A DNA stretch of 64,000 nt from Antilocapra americana (Eukaryota > Chordata > Mammalia > Artiodactyla > Antilocapridae), in assembly GCA_007570785.1 (NCBI GenBank), contig ML664161.1, forward strand, positions 11,980,927-12,044,926, in the 5' to 3' direction. A model generated the notes under the pieces. The model worked only from the letters and a program-made list of their open reading frames with translations, was not told where the DNA came from and made no database searches. The position numbers and the translations under genes are program-made. This document shows positions 59,073-64,000 of the stretch, piece after piece. Numbering within the stretch: position 1 is the stretch's first letter; each line of letters begins with the position of its first letter.

Positions 59073-59852
59073 TGAGACGACACCACCCTTATGGCAAAAA
59101 GTGAAGAAGAACTAAAAAACTTCTTGATGAAAGTGAAAGAGGAGAGTGAAAAAGTTGGCTTAAAGCTCAACATTCAGAAAACTAAGATAATGGCATCTGG
59201 TCCCATCACTTCATGGAAAATAGATGAGGAAATAGTGGAAACAGTGTCAGACTTTATTTTTGGTGGCTCCAAAATCACTGCAGATGGTGATTTGCAGCCA
59301 TGAAATTAAAAGACACTTACTCCTTGGAAGGAAAGTTGTGACCAACCTAGACAGCGTATTTAAAAGCAGAGACATTGCTTTGCCAACAAACGTCCGTCTA
59401 GTCAAGACTATGATTTTTCCAGTAGTCTTATATGGATGTGAATGTTGGATAGTGAAGAAAGCTGAGCGCCAAAGAATTGAGGCTTTTGAACTGTGGTATA
59501 GGAGAAGACTCTTGAGAGTCCCTGGGACTGCAAGGAGATCCAACCAGTCCATCCGAAAGGAGATCAGTCCTGGGTGTTCATGGGAAGGACTGATGCTGAA
59601 GCTGAAACTCCAATACTTTGTGCACCTCATGAGAATAGTTGACTCATTGGAAAAGACCCTGATGCTGGGAAGGATTGGGGGCAGGAGGAGAAGGGGACGA
59701 CAGAGGATGAGATGGCTGGATGGCATCATTGACTTGATGGACATGAGTTTGCATAGACTCTGGGAGTTGGTGATGGACAGGGAGGCCTAGCATGCTGCAA
59801 TTCATGGGGTCGCAAAGATTCGAACATGACTGAGTGACTCTACTGAACTGAT
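59073..59852 (+). repeat. BovB 3' fragment with a long residual frame
   Basis: It begins just after the YADD motif (ACACCACCCTTATGGCAAAA) and ends GACTGAGTGACTCTACTGAAC. The frame at 59260-59790 keeps 176 codons of the BovB C-terminus, including GCECWIVKKAERQRIEAFEL and RRRRGRQRMRWLDGIIDLM. The upstream frame at 59091-59303 is joined to it only by a frameshift near 59290. Without the catalytic domain it cannot be active. Confidence 0.95.
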
Positions 59853-60560
59853 GTGCCTTTTATTCAATATCTCATTGCTAAAATATTCATCAGTGCCTGA
59901 TGCCAATTCTTTGTTCCCTTTTGCATGATTACTGTGTAATGATAGAACACCAAATTTCTTAAAAAATAAAACAGTAATTTATATGAAATAGACATATATC
60001 ATTAAATTAAATACCATATGAGTTTATCTTTATTTTTTTCTTTATTAATAGTTGTATATTAAGTAAATAGAATGATAAAAACCTAGGACCAGAAAGGAAG
60101 GAAGAAAAAGAGGAGGGATGTTAGAAGGGGAAGGTGGAGGAAGCAAGAGAGAGCGATTTGTTATTCTACTTCTTCTGAATCCCCAGCACACTTGGTAATT
60201 GGAGCTACTTTATGCTACTTTAACTGTATCATTTGTCATTTAGCTTTGTTTTCATGCTACTATTTTGTGAATGTTGAATTAGTATCTTCTTAAGAAAGAT
60301 GACTGGACTTCTTTACATAAGCAACAGTACATTCCATCTTTCACTTCCTATCTTCCCATTTATTTCTCAGTTCTAAATAAATCGGTATTTAATGTTTTTG
60401 TGATCAGGCAATCATTATTCACAGATCAGTCACTGTATAATCTATCTATATGAATTTCTTGTAAGACTTTTTAATTGCTTTGTTTTGTTTTCTAAGTGAT
60501 TATCATAAATTATTTTCCAAACCTTTCAACCCTACTATAAAATCTCTAGATTTGTACAGA
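59853..60560. other. AT-rich intronic DNA
   Basis: No gene or named repeat. A purine-rich tract (GGAAGGAAGAAAAAGAGGAG) lies at about 60095-60155. Confidence 0.45.
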
Positions 60561-61095
60561 TATATTATATGACTCAACTCCATTCTTTTTTCTTGGAGAC
60601 ATCCTTCTGGAATATGTCAATCTTTCACTCTTTGTCTTGATCATTTCCTTTTTATAATCAGCCTAATCATTCCTTTGCTTTGTTCTTTTTCTTCTTTTCC
60701 TGGGTCCAATTATTGCTGTTTGGTTACTTAATTTTGAAAGAAAATATTCTCCAGTATCTTCTGGGAAATAGTGTGTAAGAAGCAAAAGTATTGAGTCATT
60801 ACATATTTAAAGATGTCTTTAGTTAGCCATATTCTTGGCTAGTATTTTGGCTAGGTATAATTTTGTTGGAAATAATTTTTCTTCAGAATTTTATAATTCT
60901 TTTCAGCTTACAGTGCTTCTATTGAAAAGTTCAGTATTATTTTAATTTCCCATCCGTTCTACAGGTTGATGTATTCTGCCACTTGTTACTCCAGGAAACT
61001 TTAAAAAGCTTTATTTTATACATATGTAATGATATGCTTTGGTATGGATCATTTTTCCATTATATCCCCTTCATCTCTCAGTTAACGTTTCTTTT
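60561..61095 (-). repeat. Probable ancient L1/HAL1 fragment, antisense
   Basis: The order AAAGATGTCTTTAGTTAGCC, TTGGCTAGGTATAATTTTGTTGG and TTTTTCTTCAGAATTTTATA resembles reversed L1M/HAL1 text. The call rests on weak similarity only. Confidence 0.42.
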
Positions 61096-61634
61096 ATTGT
61101 GTGTGTGGTTTGTTTCTTTCTTTTATTCATGTAAAAACGACTTTACAATGTTGCGTTGGTTTCTGCCATACAACAGCTCGAGTCAATCATCATTATATGT
61201 ATATGCCCTCCCTCTTGAGCCTCCCTCTTCTCCTCCATCCCATCCTTCTAGATCATCACAGACTGCCCGGCTGGGCTCCTTGTTCTGAATAGGAACTGCC
61301 CACTAACTATTTTACACATGATAATCTATATGTCAATTCTACTTTCTCAATTCATCCTACCCTCACCTTCCCCCACTGTGTCCGCAAGTCCGTTCTCTAC
61401 TAGGTTCATCAGTAACATTGTCTAGATTCCATATAAATATGCATTAATATATGATACTTGTTTTTCTCTTTCCAACTTGCTTCTCTCTGTACAAGAGGCT
61501 CTAGGTTCCTCCACCTCACTACGACTGATGCAAATTCCTTCCTTTTTATGCCTAAGTAATAGTGCACTGTATGTATGTACCACATCTTCTTTATCAGTTC
61601 ATCTGTCAGTGGATATCTAGGTTGCTTCCATGGC

Positions 61635-61755
61635 CTTGTTGTTGTTTAGTTGCTCAGTCATGTCCAATTCTTTGCAACGCCATGGACTATAGGTCACTAC
61701 ACTCCTCTGTCCATGGGATTTCCCAGGCAAGAAAAATGGAGTAATAATTTCCTTC
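61635..61755 (-). repeat. Partial Bov-tA SINE in L1, with TSD
   Basis: Only the tail-side half is present (TTAGTTGCTCAGTCATGTCC to TAATTTCCTTCTCC). The direct repeat TCCATGGC at 61627-61634 and 61756-61763 shows it inserted already truncated. L1 text resumes with TATTGTAAATATTGCTGC. Confidence 0.9.
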
Positions 61756-61800
61756 TCCATGGCTATTGTAAATATTGCTGCAGTGAGCATTGAAGTGTGG

Positions 61801-61915
61801 TACTGATACAATGGACATGAACTTGGTAAAACTTCGGGAAATGGTAAGGGATGGGGAGGCATGGTGTGCTGTGGCCCCTGGGGTTACAAAGAGTCAGACA
61901 CAACTGGGCAACTGT
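61801..61915 (+). repeat. BovB 3' tip
   Basis: About 115 bases of the BovB end: ATGGACATGAACTTGGTAAAAC to AAAGAGTCAGACACAACTGG. It sits at the point where L1 colinearity breaks. Confidence 0.85.
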
Positions 61916-63317
61916 TTTTGTCTCTTTAGGTAGGTTTATTCATAGATATTTTATTCTTTTTATTGCAGTGGTGAATAAGATTGTTTCCTCAGTTTCTCTG
62001 ACTTTTTGTTGATAGTATATAGGAAATGCAAGAGATTTCTGTGTATTAATTTTATATCCTGTGACCTTACTTAATTCATTGATTAGCTCTAGTAGTTTCT
62101 TGGTGCATTTTAGGATTTTCTATCTATACTGTCATGTCAATTGCAAACAGTAAAGAACTTTACTTCTTATTTTCCAAACTGAATTCTTTTTCTTTTCTGA
62201 TTGCTGTGGCTAGGACTTCCAAAAATGTATTGAATGTTAGTTTTGAGAGTGGGCACCCTTGTCTTGTTCTTGATTTCAGAGGAAACACTTGCAGTTTTTC
62301 ATCATGAGAATAATGTTTGCTACGGATTTGTTGTATATGACCTTTATTATGCTGAGGTATGTTCCTTCTATGCCTACTTTCTGGAGAGTTTTTATCGTAA
62401 TGGATATTGAATTTTGTTGAAAGCTTTCTCTGCATCTATTGAGATAATCATCTGTTTTTTATTTTTCAATTTGTCAATATGGCATATCACATCAGTTGAT
62501 TTGCATATATTGAAGAATCTTTGCATCCCTGGGATAATCCCCATTTGGTCATGCTGTACTATTCTTTTAATGTGTTTTTGGATTCTGTCAGTGGGTGTTT
62601 TCAATCTGGAAATCCGTGTCCTTTAGTTTAGGTAAAGGTTCTTAAATATTTATTTCCTAACATAATTTGCTTTGTTTTATTTGCTCCTATTTTCTTATAC
62701 TGTGTTACATATTTGACCACCTACTCTAACTTCTGATTTTCTTTTCTTCTTTATGGTCCATCTCTGTTTGCTTCTCTGGTTCTACCTCTAGAATATTTCT
62801 CAATTTTGGCTCAAATTTTTACTTAATTTTTGTTTCTCCTGTCATGTTTTTACTTTCTAGGAGCTGTTCTTCAACAATGATATATTTTTCTCAAATATAC
62901 TGTCTCTTTAATTAATGTAGAAATGTTTCTATTGTTAATCTTAACTGTGCATTTTCCAATTATTTTCTGTGTAATGTCTTTATTTCTATGCATTATTGTT
63001 TTGTTTGCTTTGTTTCTTTTGTGTTGTAGCTTATCATCAAATATCTGCTGACCTTATTCTGGCCTTAATATTTAAAAATAAAATATCACAATTATAACTG
63101 GAATCTTCATGGCCATAGGGGAAGAAGAGTTTGTCAAGTAGATTTTCTTTTCTTTCTGAGATAGAAGTCTCTCTTTTTCTCTCTAGATAGATAGATATAC
63201 ACAGATAAATGTATCCACATATATATATCTCACATACATACCTAAAAATGATATGTTTAAGTAGATATCTTCTGTCAAGTTCCAAGTGGTAAAATATTAT
63301 TTTTCATGTTCAACTGA

Positions 63318-63322
<5 letters not shown>

Positions 63323-63355
<33 letters not shown>

Positions 63356-63380
63356 GCACACACACACAAACACATACACC
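63323..63380. repeat. (TA)n-(CA)n compound microsatellite
   Basis: An uninterrupted TA array of about 28 bases passes into a CGCACACACACACAAACACA stretch. Compound TA/CA arrays of this kind are often unstable. Confidence 0.95.
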
Positions 63381-63798
63381 TTCATGTGAAATAACTTTCC
63401 TTTTCATTATTTTAGTCTGAAAAATCTGTTTTATTTTCTCATGAAATTAGTAGCATTTTCTGATAGCATTTTCTGCTATATTTTAATATGTCTATGTTAT
63501 AAGAGTAGTAGAGAATCTAATAACAAACTAGAGGATCTGTAATATGTCTCTCAATAACTAGAATATTGCTGTAATTTTAGCTCAGTGTATTTTCTTGAGC
63601 TGTGTAATCTTTCCAACAAGATTCAGAAAATAAAAGTGTAGCCATGGAAAATAATGCATGTTGAAATGTCCTATTAGAAATCAGTTCCTTAGTTAAGAAA
63701 CCACTCTGAAGATTGATTTGACATTTGACTTGAATATTTTGGGGATTAGCACAAATGCATTTTCATCATCGTTCCCTTGTGATTTGAAACAGTTACAG

Positions 63799-63817
63799 TG
63801 TGTGTGTGTGTGTGTGT
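63799..63817. repeat. (TG)n microsatellite
   Basis: A short uninterrupted TG array of about nine repeats. Confidence 0.93.
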
Positions 63818-63902
63818 TTGCTGACTATTTCTAAGGGAACATGACTTTGTGTTAGAGGAGCTGAGAGAAAACTTCCCCTTAAGCACTCTATGCAATTGTT
63901 TT

Positions 63903-64000
63903 TCAGTCACTAAGTCATGTAGACTCTTTATGACCCCATTGACTGCAGCATGCTAGGTTTCCCTGTCCATCACTGTCTCCTGATGGAATGTGCTCAAATT
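63903..64000 (-). repeat. BovB 3' end, antisense, cut by window edge
   Basis: The reversed BovB terminus is recognised from AGTCACTAAGTCATGTAGAC to GGAATGTGCTCAAATT. The element must extend beyond 64000. Confidence 0.88.

Larger units (their letters stand above)
61100..62640 (-). repeat. Ruminant-age L1 fragment, antisense, with two insertions
   Basis: The 3' end (TACAATGTTGCGTTGGTTTC, GCCCTCCCTCTTGAGCCTCC) starts near 61115 and is related to the L1_BT 3' UTR. The RT domain follows on the minus strand at 62160-62604. Residues there include [20 protein letters not shown] and [19 protein letters not shown], both L1 RT signatures. A SINE piece (61635-61755) and a BovB piece (61801-61915) interrupt it. 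The ORF2 region expected between the 3' part and the RT is missing, so there is also an internal deletion. Confidence 0.85.
62641..63900. other. AT-rich intronic DNA with microsatellites
   Basis: No exon is seen. It holds a GATA run at about 63184-63197, a (TA)n array at 63323-63352 leading into CA-rich sequence to 63380, and a (TG)n array at 63799-63817. Confidence 0.55.

Noticed and set aside
1..64000. CRISPR array, operon, phage or prokaryotic defence system
   Set aside because: Repeats are dispersed eukaryotic retroposons and microsatellites. There are no regularly spaced repeat-spacer units and no bacterial-type gene clusters.

Overview
The window is mammalian nuclear DNA from a pecoran ruminant, most likely a bovid (cattle, sheep, goat or a relative). 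The evidence is dense coverage by ruminant-specific retroposons. These are BovB (RTE-type) LINE fragments on both strands, many tRNA-headed Bov-tA/BOV-A2 SINEs, and two copies of the modern ruminant L1 (L1_BT type). Older shared mammalian repeats (L1M, L2, MIR, MLT1 LTRs, a MER5-like DNA element) lie underneath. The background is AT-rich and has no dense coding.

Only one convincing coding segment is visible: a 151-bp internal exon at 13611-13761 on the + strand with good splice sites. Its 50 codons match the protease-associated (PA) domain end of a glutamate carboxypeptidase II / transferrin-receptor family protein, best read as NAALADL2. That gene is very large with huge introns in mammals, so 1-13610 and 13762-64000 are most simply two of its introns. 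No promoter, first or last exon, tRNA, rRNA or other complete gene was seen.

Layout: 1-13.6 kb is an intron with a BovB fragment, SINEs, an MLT1 LTR and a BovB split by a SINE. The exon sits at 13.6 kb. A long ancient L1 on the minus strand covers 15.5-22.9 kb and is invaded by two BovB copies and a SINE dimer. Region 23-30.4 kb holds more minus-strand L1 remnants and a 5'-inverted L1_BT. Region 30.4-43 kb is mixed unique DNA with SINEs, an MLT1 LTR and a BovB. Region 43.5-48.3 kb holds an L1 end, an unassigned block, and an MLT1 split by an L1_BT. Region 48-56 kb is mostly unique with a SINE cluster, 56.5-59.9 kb has two BovB copies, and 60.5-64 kb has L1 remnants, microsatellites and the edge of another BovB.

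No new biological system is evident. The most instructive features are the well-resolved retrotransposition events, several with target-site duplications readable in the sequence: a twin-primed inverted L1, nested insertions, and an unusually long duplication around a SINE. Small tandem duplications and a few unassigned blocks also deserve comparison with other species. Family names are given from recognition of consensus wording, not from a database search. Boundaries of old repeats are approximate, to tens of bases.
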